Source: JBFAPK01 sp040676675 (lineage in GTDB: Bacteria > Actinomycetota > Actinomycetes > Mycobacteriales > Micromonosporaceae). From it: a stretch of DNA of 64,000 nt. Below are positions 23,985 to 33,125 of the stretch, piece by piece. The stretch spans positions 159,129-223,128 of the forward strand of contig NZ_JBFAPK010000007.1 in the NCBI RefSeq assembly GCF_040676675.1, given 5' to 3'. The translations under genes and the position numbers were made by a program. The notes under the pieces are model-generated. The model was not told the origin of the DNA. It saw only the letters and a program-made list of their open reading frames with translations, and ran no database searches. The first letter of the stretch is position 1. The number at the start of each line of letters is the position of its first letter.

Positions 23985-25696
23985 TCAGGATTGGCAACGC
24001 CTCGGGCTTCTACGGCGACCGCTTCGACGCCTGGCGGGAAATGCTCGACGGTGGCGAGCTGGACGTGCTGACCGGCGACTACCTGGCCGAGCTGACCATG
24101 CTGATCCTGGGCCGGGACCGGCTCCGGGACCCCGACCTCGGCTACGCGCGCACCTTTCCGCGGCAGCTGGAGTCCTGCCTCGGCCTCGCCGTGCAGCGCA
24201 ACGTGAAGATCGTGACCAACGCGGGCGGCGTCAACCCGGCCGGGCTCGCCGCCGCGCTGCGCAGTCTGGCCGAGCGGCTCGGCGTGCCCGCGCGGATCGG
24301 GTACGTCGAAGGCGACGAGGTGCGGCGCCCGGACGCGCTCACCGCCAACGCCTACCTCGGCGCGTACGGCATCGCCGCCTGCCTGGACGGCGGGGCGGAC
24401 ATCGTGGTCACCGGCCGGGTCACGGACGCGTCGCTCGTGGTCGGCCCGGCGATAGCCCACTTCGGCTGGGGGCGCGACGAGTTCGACGCGCTGGCCGGGG
24501 CGACCGTCGCCGGACACCTGATCGAGTGCGGGGCGCAGGTCACCGGCGGCAACTTCAGCTTCTTCACCGAGCTGCCGGACGGCGGGCTCCGGCCCGGCTT
24601 CCCGGTCGCCGAGCTGCACGCCGACGGCTCGGCCGTGATCACCAAGCATCCGGGTACCGGTGGCGCGGTCACGCCCGAGACCGTCACCGCCCAGCTGCTG
24701 TACGAGATCGGCGGCCCCGACTACCTCGGCCCCGACGTGGTGACCCGGCTGGACGGGATCACCCTGACCCCCGACGGCCCGGACCGGGTACGGGTGACCG
24801 GCGCCCGGGGCGCGCCTCCGCCGCCCACCCTGAAGCTCGGCCTGAACCGCCTCGGCGGGTACCGCAACTCGATGACCTTCGTGCTCTGCGGGCTGGAGAT
24901 CGAGGCGAAGGCGGCCCTGGTCCGGGAGCAGTTGCGGGCGGCGGTCGGCGCCGAGGGGCTGGAGTTCACGCTGGCCCGTACGGACCATCGCGACGCGGCG
25001 GAGACCGAGTCGGCGAGCGCGCTGCTACACGTACACCTGCGGGATCCGGACGCCAAGCGGGCCGGGCGGGCGTTCTCGGCGGCGGCGGTGGAGCTGGCGC
25101 TCGCCTCGTACCCGGGCTGCACGCTGACGACGCCGCCCGGCGAGGCGACCCCGTACGGCGTCTTCACCGCAGAGGAGATCGCGCAGGACGCCGTGGCCCA
25201 CGTCGCGGTGCTCCCCTCGGGCGAGCGCGTACCGGTCTCGCCCCCGCCCCGCTTCGCCGTACCCGGGCCCGTCCGGGCCGTTCCACCCCCGCCGCCCGCG
25301 CCCGCGCGCCTGGGCGCGGTCGGGCCGGACCGGCCGGCGGCGAGCGGCGGGCGCCACGGGCCGGCGACCCGGCGGGCGCCGCTCGGCGAGATCGTGGGGG
25401 CCCGATCGGGGGACAAGGGCGGGGACGCCAACCTCGGCGTCTGGGCCCGCTCCGACGCGGCGGCCCGCTGGCTGCGCGAGTGGCTGACCGTGGAACGGCT
25501 CCGGGAGCTGCTGCCGGAGACCGGGCGGCTGCCGATCGAGCGGTACGAGCTGCCCAACCTGCGCGCGGTCAACTTCGTGCTGCGCGGGCTGCTCGGCGAG
25601 GGGGTGGCGGCGTCGACGCGCTTCGACCCCCAGGCCAAGGCGCTCGGTGAGCTGCTGCGCTCGCGCGTGGTCGACCTACCGGCGGAGTTGGCGTGA
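23981..25696 (+). CDS. AtuA-like protein of acyclic terpene utilisation (DUF1446 family)
   Basis: 571 residues. The DUF1446 domain (about 1-440) shows IRIGNASGFYGDRFDAW, TNAGGVNPAGLAAAL, VTGRVTDASLVVGPA and HLIECGAQVTGGNF. The C-terminal segment (about 465-565) has GEIVGARSGDKGGDANLGVW and LPNLRAVNFVLRGLLGEGV, found in the AtuA C-terminal domain. AtuA is required for citronellol/geraniol breakdown in Pseudomonas, though its exact reaction is unclear. Here it sits directly before carboxylase beta and alpha subunits, as in many actinobacterial operons. A Pro-rich linker separates the two parts. Confidence 0.88.
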   Translation: MIRIGNASGFYGDRFDAWREMLDGGELDVLTGDYLAELTMLILGRDRLRDPDLGYARTFPRQLESCLGLAVQRNVKIVTNAGGVNPAGLAAALRSLAERLGVPARIGYVEGDEVRRPDALTANAYLGAYGIAACLDGGADIVVTGRVTDASLVVGPAIAHFGWGRDEFDALAGATVAGHLIECGAQVTGGNFSFFTELPDGGLRPGFPVAELHADGSAVITKHPGTGGAVTPETVTAQLLYEIGGPDYLGPDVVTRLDGITLTPDGPDRVRVTGARGAPPPPTLKLGLNRLGGYRNSMTFVLCGLEIEAKAALVREQLRAAVGAEGLEFTLARTDHRDAAETESASALLHVHLRDPDAKRAGRAFSAAAVELALASYPGCTLTTPPGEATPYGVFTAEEIAQDAVAHVAVLPSGERVPVSPPPRFAVPGPVRAVPPPPPAPARLGAVGPDRPAASGGRHGPATRRAPLGEIVGARSGDKGGDANLGVWARSDAAARWLREWLTVERLRELLPETGRLPIERYELPNLRAVNFVLRGLLGEGVAASTRFDPQAKALGELLRSRVVDLPAELA

Positions 25697-26017
25697 CCCC
25701 GGCGCCGGCGCGACGGCCGGACGGACCGCCGGCCGACCGACACACGCGCCCAAAGCGCGGCGGACCGACCGCCGGCCGACCGACACGCGCACCCGAAGCG
25801 CGGCGGACCGACGTGCGCACCCGACGGCGGCCGACCGGCACGCGGGAGCGACGGTGGCGGGGGCGCGGGTCCGTGTCGCCCGCCGCGAGCCGCTCGTTAG
25901 CGAGGTGGCGATGGGCAAGAAGATCATGAGTGGGATCGTCGCGAAGGGCGTGGGATCTGGCGTGACCGGGCGCAACGAGGTCGGGATCGGGCACGGGCGG
26001 CACCGGGCGGGGCGACG
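25697..26017 (+). other. 321-bp spacer inside the atu-like operon: repeats and a possible small gene
   Basis: The left half (25722-25830) is an imperfect tandem array. The right half contains GCGAGCCGCTCGTTAGCGAGG (25885-25905), which loosely resembles the inverse of the dispersed repeat after ppa and crp, and a 36-codon ORF at 25911. An operon gap this long is unusual because the other operon genes overlap or lie 8-98 bp apart. Confidence 0.5.
25722..25830. repeat. imperfect tandem repeats of about 40 bp
   Basis: Copy 1 (25722-25760) and copy 2 (25761-25803) share CGGACCG...CCGGCCGACCGACAC...GCGCGG. A shortened third copy begins at 25804. The array lies directly after the AtuA-like stop. 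Confidence 0.75.
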
Positions 26018-26021
26018 GTGA
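25911..26021 (+). CDS. possible 36-residue small protein overlapping the carboxylase start
   Basis: The ORF reads MGKKIMSGIVAKGVGSGV and ends in a basic tail (GHGRHRAGRR). A GAGGTGG site precedes the ATG, and the stop overlaps the GTG of the carboxylase beta gene in a GTGA. The sequence is less GC-rich than its surroundings. It could be a small basic peptide that couples translation into the carboxylase, or just part of a dispersed intergenic element. No family recognised. Confidence 0.3.
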   Translation: MGKKIMSGIVAKGVGSGVTGRNEVGIGHGRHRAGRR

Positions 26022-27619
26022 ACCCGCTGCGCAGCGCCGTCGACCCGAACGGCGCGGAACACCGGCGCAACCGCGAGGCGATGCTGGCCCGCCTGGACGA
26101 GCTGGACGCCGCGCTGGAGACGGCGCGGGCGGGCGGCGGGGAAAAGTACGTCACCCGGCACCACGCCCGCGGCAAGCTGCTGCCCCGCGAGCGGATCGAG
26201 CTGCTGGTCGACCGGGACGCGCCGTTCCTGGAGCTGTCCCCGGTGGCGGCGTGGGGCACGGACTACCCGGTCGGGGCCAGCGTGGTGACCGGCATCGGCG
26301 TGGTCGAGGGCGTCGAGTGCGTGCTGGTCGCCAACGACCCGACGGTACGGGGCGGCGCGGTGAACCCGTACTCGCTGCGCAAGACGCAGCGGGCGGGCGA
26401 GATCGCGCTGGCCAACCGGCTGCCGCTGATCAATCTCGTCGAGTCCGGCGGCGCGGACCTGCCCAGCCAGGCCGAAATCTTCATCCCGGGCGGGCGGGTC
26501 TTCCGCGACCTGACCCGGCTCTCGGCCGAGCGGATCCCGACGATCGCGGTCGTCTTCGGCAACGCCACGGCCGGCGGGGCGTACGTCCCGGGCATGTCCG
26601 ACTACACGATCATGGTCCGGAACCGGGCGAAGGTCTTCCTCGCCGGACCGCCGCTGGTGAAGATGGCGACCGGCGAGGTCACCGACGACGAGTCGCTGGG
26701 CGGGGCGGCGATGCACGCCACCACCTCGGGGCTGGCCGACTTCCTCGCCGAGGACGAGCGCGACGGGTTGCGGCTGGCCCGGCAGTGCGTACGCCGGCTC
26801 AACTGGCGCAAGCGGGGCCCGGCGCCGCGCACCGCGTCCCCCACCCCGCCGAAGTACGACCCGGAGGAGTTGCTCGGCATCGCCGGGCCCGACCTGCGGG
26901 TGCCGTTCGACCCGCGCGAGGTGCTGGCCCGGGTCCTGGACGGCTCCGAGTTCGACGAGTTCAAGCCGGCCTACGGCGGCGCGCTGGTCACCGGGTGGGG
27001 CACCCTGCACGGCTACCCGGTCGGCGTGCTGGCGAATGCCCGGGGGGTGTTGTTCTCGGCGGAGGCGCAGAAGGCGACGCAGTTCATCCAGCTCGCCAAC
27101 GCCGCCGACACCCCGCTGCTCTTCCTCCAGAACACGACCGGCTACATGGTCGGCAGCGAGTACGAGCAGCGCGGCATCATCAAGCACGGCGCCCTCATGA
27201 TCAACGCGGTCACCAACTCGGCCGTGCCGCACCTGACGGTCAACCTCGGCGCCTCGTACGGGGCGGGCAACTACGGCATGTGCGGCCGGGCGTACGACCC
27301 GAGGTTCCTCTTCACCTGGCCGAACGCCAAGTCGGCGGTGATGGGGCCGGCGCAGCTGGCCGGCGTGCTCTCCATCGTGGCCCGGCAGGCGGCCGAGGCG
27401 AAGGGGCAGCCGTACGACGAGGAGTCCGACCGGGCGATGCGCGCGATGGTGGAGCAGCAGATCGAGGCGCAGTCGGCCGCGCTCTTCCTCTCCGGCCGGC
27501 TCTACGACGACGGGGTGATCGACCCGCGCGACACCCGTACCGTGCTCGGGCTCTGCCTCTCCGCGATCCACAGTGGACCTGTCAGCGGCGCCGGCGGCTT
27601 CGGCGTCTTCCGGATGTGA
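26018..27619 (+). CDS. acyl-CoA carboxylase, carboxyltransferase (beta) subunit
   Basis: Transfers CO2 from carboxybiotin to an acyl-CoA. The 533-residue length and motifs fit methylcrotonyl/geranyl-CoA carboxylase beta subunits (AccD1/AtuC/LiuB group): RIELLVDRDAPFLELSP near the N-terminus, LVESGGADLPSQAEIFIPGG, FGNATAGGAYVPGMSDYTI (oxyanion-type Gly pair), FLQNTTGYMVGSEYEQRGI and LGASYGAGNYGMCGRAYDP. The AtuA context suggests geranyl- or methylcrotonyl-CoA as substrate; this is inferred. The GTG start at 26018 begins MNPLRSAVDPNGAEHRRN. Followed after 7 bp by the alpha subunit. Confidence 0.93.
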   Translation: MNPLRSAVDPNGAEHRRNREAMLARLDELDAALETARAGGGEKYVTRHHARGKLLPRERIELLVDRDAPFLELSPVAAWGTDYPVGASVVTGIGVVEGVECVLVANDPTVRGGAVNPYSLRKTQRAGEIALANRLPLINLVESGGADLPSQAEIFIPGGRVFRDLTRLSAERIPTIAVVFGNATAGGAYVPGMSDYTIMVRNRAKVFLAGPPLVKMATGEVTDDESLGGAAMHATTSGLADFLAEDERDGLRLARQCVRRLNWRKRGPAPRTASPTPPKYDPEELLGIAGPDLRVPFDPREVLARVLDGSEFDEFKPAYGGALVTGWGTLHGYPVGVLANARGVLFSAEAQKATQFIQLANAADTPLLFLQNTTGYMVGSEYEQRGIIKHGALMINAVTNSAVPHLTVNLGASYGAGNYGMCGRAYDPRFLFTWPNAKSAVMGPAQLAGVLSIVARQAAEAKGQPYDEESDRAMRAMVEQQIEAQSAALFLSGRLYDDGVIDPRDTRTVLGLCLSAIHSGPVSGAGGFGVFRM

Positions 27620-27626
27620 GGACGGG

Positions 27627-29735
27627 ATGATTCGACGCCTCCTGGTGGCCAACCGGGGTGAGATCGCCCGGCGGATCTTCGCCACCTGCCGGTCGGCCGG
27701 GATCGAGACGGTCGCCGTGCACTCCGACGCCGACGCGGGCGCCCCCCACCCGGCCGAGGCGGACCTCGCCGTACGCCTGCCCGGCGACAGCCCGGCCGAG
27801 ACGTACCTCCGCGTCGACCTGCTGCTCGACGCGGCCCGCCGTACCGGCGCCGACGCGGTCCACCCGGGCTACGGCTTCCTCGCCGAGAACGCGGACTTCG
27901 CCGCGGCGGTGGTCGACGCCGGGCTGACCTGGGTCGGACCGCCGGCCAAGGCTATCGCGCTGATGGGCTCGAAGATCGAGGCGAAGGCGCTGCTCGCCGA
28001 CGCGGGCGTACCGATGCTGCCCACCGAGACCGATCCGGACCGGGTGACCGAGTTCCCGGTGCTGGTCAAGGCGTCGGCGGGCGGCGGCGGGCGCGGCATG
28101 CGGATCGTCCGCGACGCGGCGGCGCTGCCCGAGGCGGTCGCCTCGGCCCGGCGGGAGGCGGCCGGCGCGTTCGGCGACGGCACGGTCTTCGTCGAGCGCT
28201 ACCTGGAGCGGGCCCGCCACGTCGAGGTGCAGATCTTCGGCGACGGCCACGGCAACCTGGTCGCCCTCGGCGAGCGCGAGTGCTCGATCCAGCGCCGGCA
28301 CCAGAAGATCGTCGAGGAGGCACCCTCGGCGGCGGTCACTCCGGCGCTACGGGCCGCGCTGAGCGAGGCGGCGGTCGCGGCCGGCCGGGCGGTCGGCTAC
28401 GTCGGCGCCGGTACCGTCGAGTTCCTGCTCGCCCCGACCGGCGAGTTCTACTTCCTGGAGATGAACACCCGGCTCCAGGTCGAGCACCCGGTCACCGAGT
28501 GCGTCACCGGGTACGACCTGGTCCGCCTGCAACTGCTGGTCGCCGAGGGCGGCGCGCTGCCGTTCACCGCCCCGCCACCGGTACGCGGCCACGCGATCGA
28601 GGTACGGCTCTGCGCCGAGGATCCGGCGACCGCCTGGCTGCCCGCCACCGGTACCCTGCACCGCTTCGACGTGCCCGGCGTGACCGCCGAGTTCGCACCA
28701 CCGACCGGGGCCGGCGGGTTCGCGCCGTCGAGCGGCGCCGACACCGCCCGGCCGGGCGGCGGACTGCGGTTGGACAGTGGTCTCCGGCTGGACAGCGGGG
28801 TGCGGGACGCCTCGGTCGTCGGGGTGCACTACGACTCGATGCTGGCCAAGCTCGTCGCCTGGGCGCCGAGCCGGCAGGAGGCGGCCCGGCTGCTGGCCGC
28901 CGCGCTGGGCCGCGCCCGGCTGCACGGCGTCACGACCAACCGCGACCTGCTGGTACGCGTGCTCCGGCACCCCGCGTTCCGCTCCGGCGAGATCGACACC
29001 GGCTTCCTCGACCGGCACCCGGAGGTCTTCGCCCCGCTGCTCTCCTCGGTGGAGGCGGCGCAACTGTCCTACCTGGCCGCGGCGCTGGCCGGGGCCGCCG
29101 CCCGGCGCGCCGCCGCGCCCGTGCTCGCCACGCTCCCCTCGGGCTGGCGCAACGTACCGTCGGCGGCGCAGACCAGCGTCTTCGCCGGACCGTCCGGCCC
29201 GGTCGAGGTCGGCTACCGGCTGGACCGTCGGGGCGAGCTGCGTACCTGGTGGGTGCGGCCGGTCGACCCGGACGAGCTGGACCTGGCCGGCCTCGGCCCG
29301 TCCGGGCTGGGGCAACCACCGGCCCGCGAGGAGCAGCCGCCGGTACGACTGGTGGCGGCGACCCCGGAACGGGTGCTGCTCGACATCGACGGGGTACGCC
29401 ACGCGCTGGCCGTGCACCGGGTGGGCGAGGTCTCCCACGTGGACGGCGCGGAGGGCTCGGTCGCCCTCACCGAGCTGCCCCGCTTCCCGGAACCGGTGCC
29501 GGAGCTGGCCGAGGGTTCGCTGGTCGCCCCGCTGCCCGGCGCGGTCAGCCGGGTGCACGTGGTGCCGGGCCAGCGGGTCGGCGCGGGCGAGCTGCTGCTG
29601 ACGCTGGAGGCGATGAAGCTGGAGCACCCGGTGCACGCCCCGTCGGCCGGCGTGGTCACGGAGCTGCCGGTCGCGGCCGGCGCCCAGGTCGACGCCGGCA
29701 CCATCCTGGCCGTGATCGGCCCGCCGGAGCACTGA
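27627..29735 (+). CDS. acyl-CoA carboxylase, biotin carboxylase/biotin carrier (alpha) subunit
   Basis: ATP-dependent biotin carboxylation plus biotin carrier, 702 residues. The biotin carboxylase part begins IRRLLVANRGEIARRIF, has the ATP-grasp glycine loop KASAGGGGRGMRIV (about 150-163), ERECSIQRRHQKIVEEAPS, and EMNTRLQVEHPVTE. A middle domain follows, then a C-terminal biotinyl domain with LTLEAMKLEHPVHAP, where EAMKLEH carries the biotinylated Lys. A Gly/Pro-rich insert with repeated GLRLDSG (about residues 340-395) interrupts the biotin carboxylase C-terminal part and is unusual. Pairs with the beta subunit directly upstream. Confidence 0.93.
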   Translation: MIRRLLVANRGEIARRIFATCRSAGIETVAVHSDADAGAPHPAEADLAVRLPGDSPAETYLRVDLLLDAARRTGADAVHPGYGFLAENADFAAAVVDAGLTWVGPPAKAIALMGSKIEAKALLADAGVPMLPTETDPDRVTEFPVLVKASAGGGGRGMRIVRDAAALPEAVASARREAAGAFGDGTVFVERYLERARHVEVQIFGDGHGNLVALGERECSIQRRHQKIVEEAPSAAVTPALRAALSEAAVAAGRAVGYVGAGTVEFLLAPTGEFYFLEMNTRLQVEHPVTECVTGYDLVRLQLLVAEGGALPFTAPPPVRGHAIEVRLCAEDPATAWLPATGTLHRFDVPGVTAEFAPPTGAGGFAPSSGADTARPGGGLRLDSGLRLDSGVRDASVVGVHYDSMLAKLVAWAPSRQEAARLLAAALGRARLHGVTTNRDLLVRVLRHPAFRSGEIDTGFLDRHPEVFAPLLSSVEAAQLSYLAAALAGAAARRAAAPVLATLPSGWRNVPSAAQTSVFAGPSGPVEVGYRLDRRGELRTWWVRPVDPDELDLAGLGPSGLGQPPAREEQPPVRLVAATPERVLLDIDGVRHALAVHRVGEVSHVDGAEGSVALTELPRFPEPVPELAEGSLVAPLPGAVSRVHVVPGQRVGAGELLLTLEAMKLEHPVHAPSAGVVTELPVAAGAQVDAGTILAVIGPPEH

Positions 29736-29825
29736 ACCGGCCGCATCCGCCGGCCCGCCCCGAACACCCCGCACCGCCGGCCCACCCCGACCGTCCCCGC
29801 GATCCCCCACCGCCGGAGGCACCCC

Positions 29826-30983
29826 GTGAACTTCGACCTCACTCCGGAGCAGGAGCAGCTCCGCGACGCCGTACGGTCGCTGGGCCGCCGCTACGGCCAC
29901 GAGTACTTCGTCGCCCGGGCCAAGGCCGGCGAGCCCACCACCGAGCTGTGGCGGGAGGCCGGCCGGCTCGGGTACCTCGGGGTCAACATCCCGGCCGAGT
30001 ACGGCGGTGGGGGCGGCGGCATCACCGAGCTCGCCATCGTCTGCGAGGAGTTGGCCGCGGCCGGCTGCCCGCTGCTGCTGCTCGTGGTCTCCCCGGCGAT
30101 CGCCGCCACGGTAATCAACAAGCACGGCACCGACGAGCAGCGCAAGCGCTACCTCCCCGGCATGGCCGACGGCTCACTCAAGATCGTATTCGCGATCACC
30201 GAACCGGAGGCCGGGTCGAACTTCCACCGCCTCGGCACGGTGGCCCGCCGGGAGGGCTCCGGCTGGTCGCTCTCCGGGCGCAAGTGCTTCATCTCCGGGG
30301 TCGACGAGGCCCCGTACGTGCTGGTCGTCGCGCGTACCGAGGACGCCCGTACCGGAAAGCTCGCGCCCGCGCTCTTCGTGGTACCGACCGACGCGCCCGG
30401 CCTGACCCGGTCCAAGCTCGACCTGGAGATCGTCTCCCCGGAGAACCAGTGGCTGCTCTACCTCGACGACGTGCGGCTGCCGGCGGACGCCCTCGTGGGC
30501 GACGTCGACTCGGGCCTGCCGGCACTCTTCTCCGGGCTGAACCCGGAGCGAATCACCGTCGCCGCGATGGGCGCCGGCACCGGCCGGTACGCGATCGAGC
30601 GGGCCTCCGCCTACACCGCCAGCCGACAGGTCTGGGGCCGGCCGGTCGGCGCCCACCAGGGCGTCTCGCACCCACTCGCGCACGCCGCGGTGCAGGTGGA
30701 ACTGGCCCGGCTGATGATCTCGAAGGCGGCGGCGCTCTACGACGCGGGCCGCGACGTGGAGGCGGGGGTGGCCGCCAACATGGCCAAGTACGCCTCGGCC
30801 GAGGCCGCCGCGCTCGCCGTCGACACCGCCGTACAGGTGCACGGCGGCAACGGCATGACCACCGAGTACGGCGTGGCGACCCTGCTGGGCTCGGTACGGG
30901 CCGCCCGGATCGCGCCGGTGAGCCGGGAGATGATCCTCAACTTCGTCGCCCAGCACGTCCTGCACCAGCCGCGCTCCTACTGA
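29826..30983 (+). CDS. acyl-CoA dehydrogenase
   Basis: FAD-dependent alpha,beta-dehydrogenation of an acyl-CoA. It has 385 residues, with FDLTPEQEQLRDAVRSLGRR at the N-terminus, FAITEPEAGSNFHRLGT (FAD/substrate region), SGRKCFISGVDEAPYVLVV and a C-terminal VQVHGGNGMTTEYGVATLLG. This is the counterpart of AtuD/LiuA in terpene or leucine breakdown and the last gene of the operon. The start is GTG, 90 bp after the alpha subunit; the gap contains only Pro-codon-rich sequence. Confidence 0.93.
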   Translation: MNFDLTPEQEQLRDAVRSLGRRYGHEYFVARAKAGEPTTELWREAGRLGYLGVNIPAEYGGGGGGITELAIVCEELAAAGCPLLLLVVSPAIAATVINKHGTDEQRKRYLPGMADGSLKIVFAITEPEAGSNFHRLGTVARREGSGWSLSGRKCFISGVDEAPYVLVVARTEDARTGKLAPALFVVPTDAPGLTRSKLDLEIVSPENQWLLYLDDVRLPADALVGDVDSGLPALFSGLNPERITVAAMGAGTGRYAIERASAYTASRQVWGRPVGAHQGVSHPLAHAAVQVELARLMISKAAALYDAGRDVEAGVAANMAKYASAEAAALAVDTAVQVHGGNGMTTEYGVATLLGSVRAARIAPVSREMILNFVAQHVLHQPRSY

Positions 30984-31075
30984 CCGCCACTCGGCCGCGG
31001 GAGCCTCGGAGGTCCGGCGCGATGTAGGGCCGCCGGCCCGTCGGCACTTGGCCGACGCGCTCGTAGACCGCCGCG

Positions 31076-31699
31076 TCAGGGGCAGATTTCGAAGCTGGCG
31101 CGGACGGTGTCCGAACCGTCCGGGAGATGGACGGTGGCGGTCGCGTCCACCGCCAGGCACCGGTCACGCCACCGGACCCGGTCCGCGAAGCGCACCACCC
31201 GCCCGGGGTTGACCTGTCGGTACGCGGAGAGGTTGCCGCCCGCGCCGCTCGACCGTCCGGCCACGGCGACGAGCGCGTCGCAGGCGACGGTGGGCGCCAC
31301 CGCGACCGCGAACCCGGTGCCGGTGACGGAGACGCCGGGGGCCGGACGGCAGCTCGCGTCGTACCAGTCCTGGCGCAGCTCCACCCGGGACAGCCGGCGC
31401 GGCGTACGGCAGCGGCTGCCGCCGTACCCCTGCACCTTGAGGGCGGGATCGGCGAGCGTCCGGTCGGCGACGGCCCGGAGGTTCGCGGTCCCGGCCCGGA
31501 CGGCGGTACGGCGGTACCTGATCTCGCCAGCGAGCGTGATCCGGAAGCAGCCGCCCAGCTCGGGCGAGTAGACCGTGCGGGTGGCGTGGTAGAGGCTGCC
31601 ACCCGTGACCACGGCCGGACCGGTCAGCAGGATGGTCGCGCCGAGCGCCACGGCGATTCCGGTCAGGGACGCCAGCAGCCGGCCCAGCGTGTCTCTCAT
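31076..31699 (-). CDS. secreted or membrane-anchored protein of unknown function
   Basis: The 207-residue product starts MRDTLGRLLASLTGIAVALG and continues hydrophobic to about residue 35, a signal peptide or anchor. The exported part has six cysteines (GGCFRITLAG, GGSRCRTPRR, DASCRPAPG, VACDALVA, RDRCLAVDA and the final FEICP), suggesting disulfides. No family recognised. The start at 31699 is preferred because it puts the hydrophobic segment at the N-terminus. Convergent with the acyl-CoA dehydrogenase gene. Confidence 0.6.
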   Translation of the reverse strand: MRDTLGRLLASLTGIAVALGATILLTGPAVVTGGSLYHATRTVYSPELGGCFRITLAGEIRYRRTAVRAGTANLRAVADRTLADPALKVQGYGGSRCRTPRRLSRVELRQDWYDASCRPAPGVSVTGTGFAVAVAPTVACDALVAVAGRSSGAGGNLSAYRQVNPGRVVRFADRVRWRDRCLAVDATATVHLPDGSDTVRASFEICP

Positions 31700-31877
31700 C
31701 GGGTTCCTTACGCGGGCGGAGCCGGCGGCTGCGCGGCTCGGGACGCCTTCGCCACCCACTCAAGCCGTCCGGCCCCGGAAGCCACAAGGTCATCGCCCGA
31801 CCGGTACTGTCCCGGACGGCCCGCCGACCGGGACACGACCGCAACGGGACAGGATCGGCGCGGACCCGGCCGCCCGG

Positions 31878-31942
31878 GGACGCGGGACGCCGCGGTCACG
31901 GGTTCGGCGGGACGCGGGACGCCGCGGCTCACGGGTCCGGCG
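31878..31942. repeat. 32-33-bp direct repeat across the 3' end of the next gene
   Basis: GGACGCGGGACGCCGCGG followed by (C)TCACGGGT(T/C)CGGCG occurs at 31877-31908 and 31909-31942. The second copy contains the stop codon of the membrane protein gene at 31929. Confidence 0.75.
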
Positions 31943-33125
31943 CGATGCGGCAGGTCGCGTCGATGCGGGTCACCGGGCGTACCCGCCGGCCCAGCGCCTC
32001 CAGCAGCGAGTCCTCCACGTGGAAGTTCCGGATCCGCAGCCGGTGTCGGGGCAGCTCCCGCTCGGTCGGGCAGAGCACCTGCGACCGGACCCGCTCGACC
32101 GGGACGTAGCGCACCCCGCCGCGTTCCTGGAGGATGACCGTGTTGACGTCGTCCACGGTGACGACGTGGCCGCGCACGTCCTCGGTACCGCCCTTTCCGT
32201 CGTCCACGGTGGTGACGGTGAGCGGCAGCACCGGCGTCGTGATCACCGGTACCGCCGCCCAGAGGAGCATCGCGAGCACGGCGACCTGCGCCACCGCCGC
32301 GAGCGGCCGGATGAAGAACGCCGGCACCGGGCCGGCGACGACCAGGGCCAGCAGCGGCGGTACGGAGAGCAGCAGCAGCGGTACGAGATCCGACTGCCGG
32401 GCGGCGTCGACCAGGGTCGGCAGGAGCAGCCAGCCGTACGCCCCGAGCGCCGCCAGAATCAGCGCCGCCCGAGGGACGGGCAGCTCGTGTACGCGTGCCG
32501 GGGTGATCTGGAAGGCGGCGACGAGCGCCGGCAGCAGCAACGGCAGGTAGAGGATCTGCCAGGTGGTGACGGCGACGGCGAAGGTGGCGACGATGAACCA
32601 GGCCGGGGTCATCTCGGTCCAGCGCGCGAAGAGCGGGTGCCTCGGCACGGCCCGCCCGGCGGCGTCCCCGTCGCCCTCGACCCGGTCGGCCTCGACGGCG
32701 CGGTCGGCCGCAGTCCGGTCAGCCTGGGCCCGGTCAGCCGCGACCCGGTCGGCCTCGGCTGCCCGGTCGGCCGCGGCCTGGTCGGCGCTGACGGAGAGCA
32801 CCCCGCCGATCGCGAAGATCGCCACGAGCCCGGTCGAGACGAGCCGCGCGGCGGTGGTGAAGAGCCCGGCGACGAGGTTGACCGGGCCGACGTTGGCGAC
32901 CAGCAGCAGCGTCGTCTGGAGTTCGCCGCCCGCCTCCACCCCGAGCCGCAGTACGGAGAAGATCGCCGGTACGCCGACCACCATGGTCCAGAAGGACTGG
33001 CTGGCCCGTGCCTTCCGCTCGGCCTGGTCCGGGCCGGTACGCCCGGCTCCGCCCGACCCGCCCGACCCGCCCGACCCGCCTGACCCGGTCGACCCGGTCG
33101 ACCCGCCCCGGGCCGGTACGGTCAC
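31929..33125 (-). CDS. multi-pass membrane protein of unknown function
   Basis: 398 residues. A Gly/Ser-rich N-terminal tract is encoded by 9-bp tandem repeats near 33050-33110. Membrane segments then occur at about residues 45-60, 75-115, 185-225 and 235-300. A charged loop of degenerate ADR repeats (AADRAAEADRVAADRAQADR type, about residues 115-150) separates the first two groups. The exported C-terminal 90 residues contain VTTVDDGKGGTEDVRG and a pair of cysteines (VLCPTEREL, DATCRIAPD). The GTG start overlaps the stop of the solute-binding lipoprotein gene by 4 bp, so the two are coupled. No transporter signature recognised. Confidence 0.65.
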   Translation of the reverse strand: MTVPARGGSTGSTGSGGSGGSGGSGGAGRTGPDQAERKARASQSFWTMVVGVPAIFSVLRLGVEAGGELQTTLLLVANVGPVNLVAGLFTTAARLVSTGLVAIFAIGGVLSVSADQAAADRAAEADRVAADRAQADRTAADRAVEADRVEGDGDAAGRAVPRHPLFARWTEMTPAWFIVATFAVAVTTWQILYLPLLLPALVAAFQITPARVHELPVPRAALILAALGAYGWLLLPTLVDAARQSDLVPLLLLSVPPLLALVVAGPVPAFFIRPLAAVAQVAVLAMLLWAAVPVITTPVLPLTVTTVDDGKGGTEDVRGHVVTVDDVNTVILQERGGVRYVPVERVRSQVLCPTERELPRHRLRIRNFHVEDSLLEALGRRVRPVTRIDATCRIAPDP

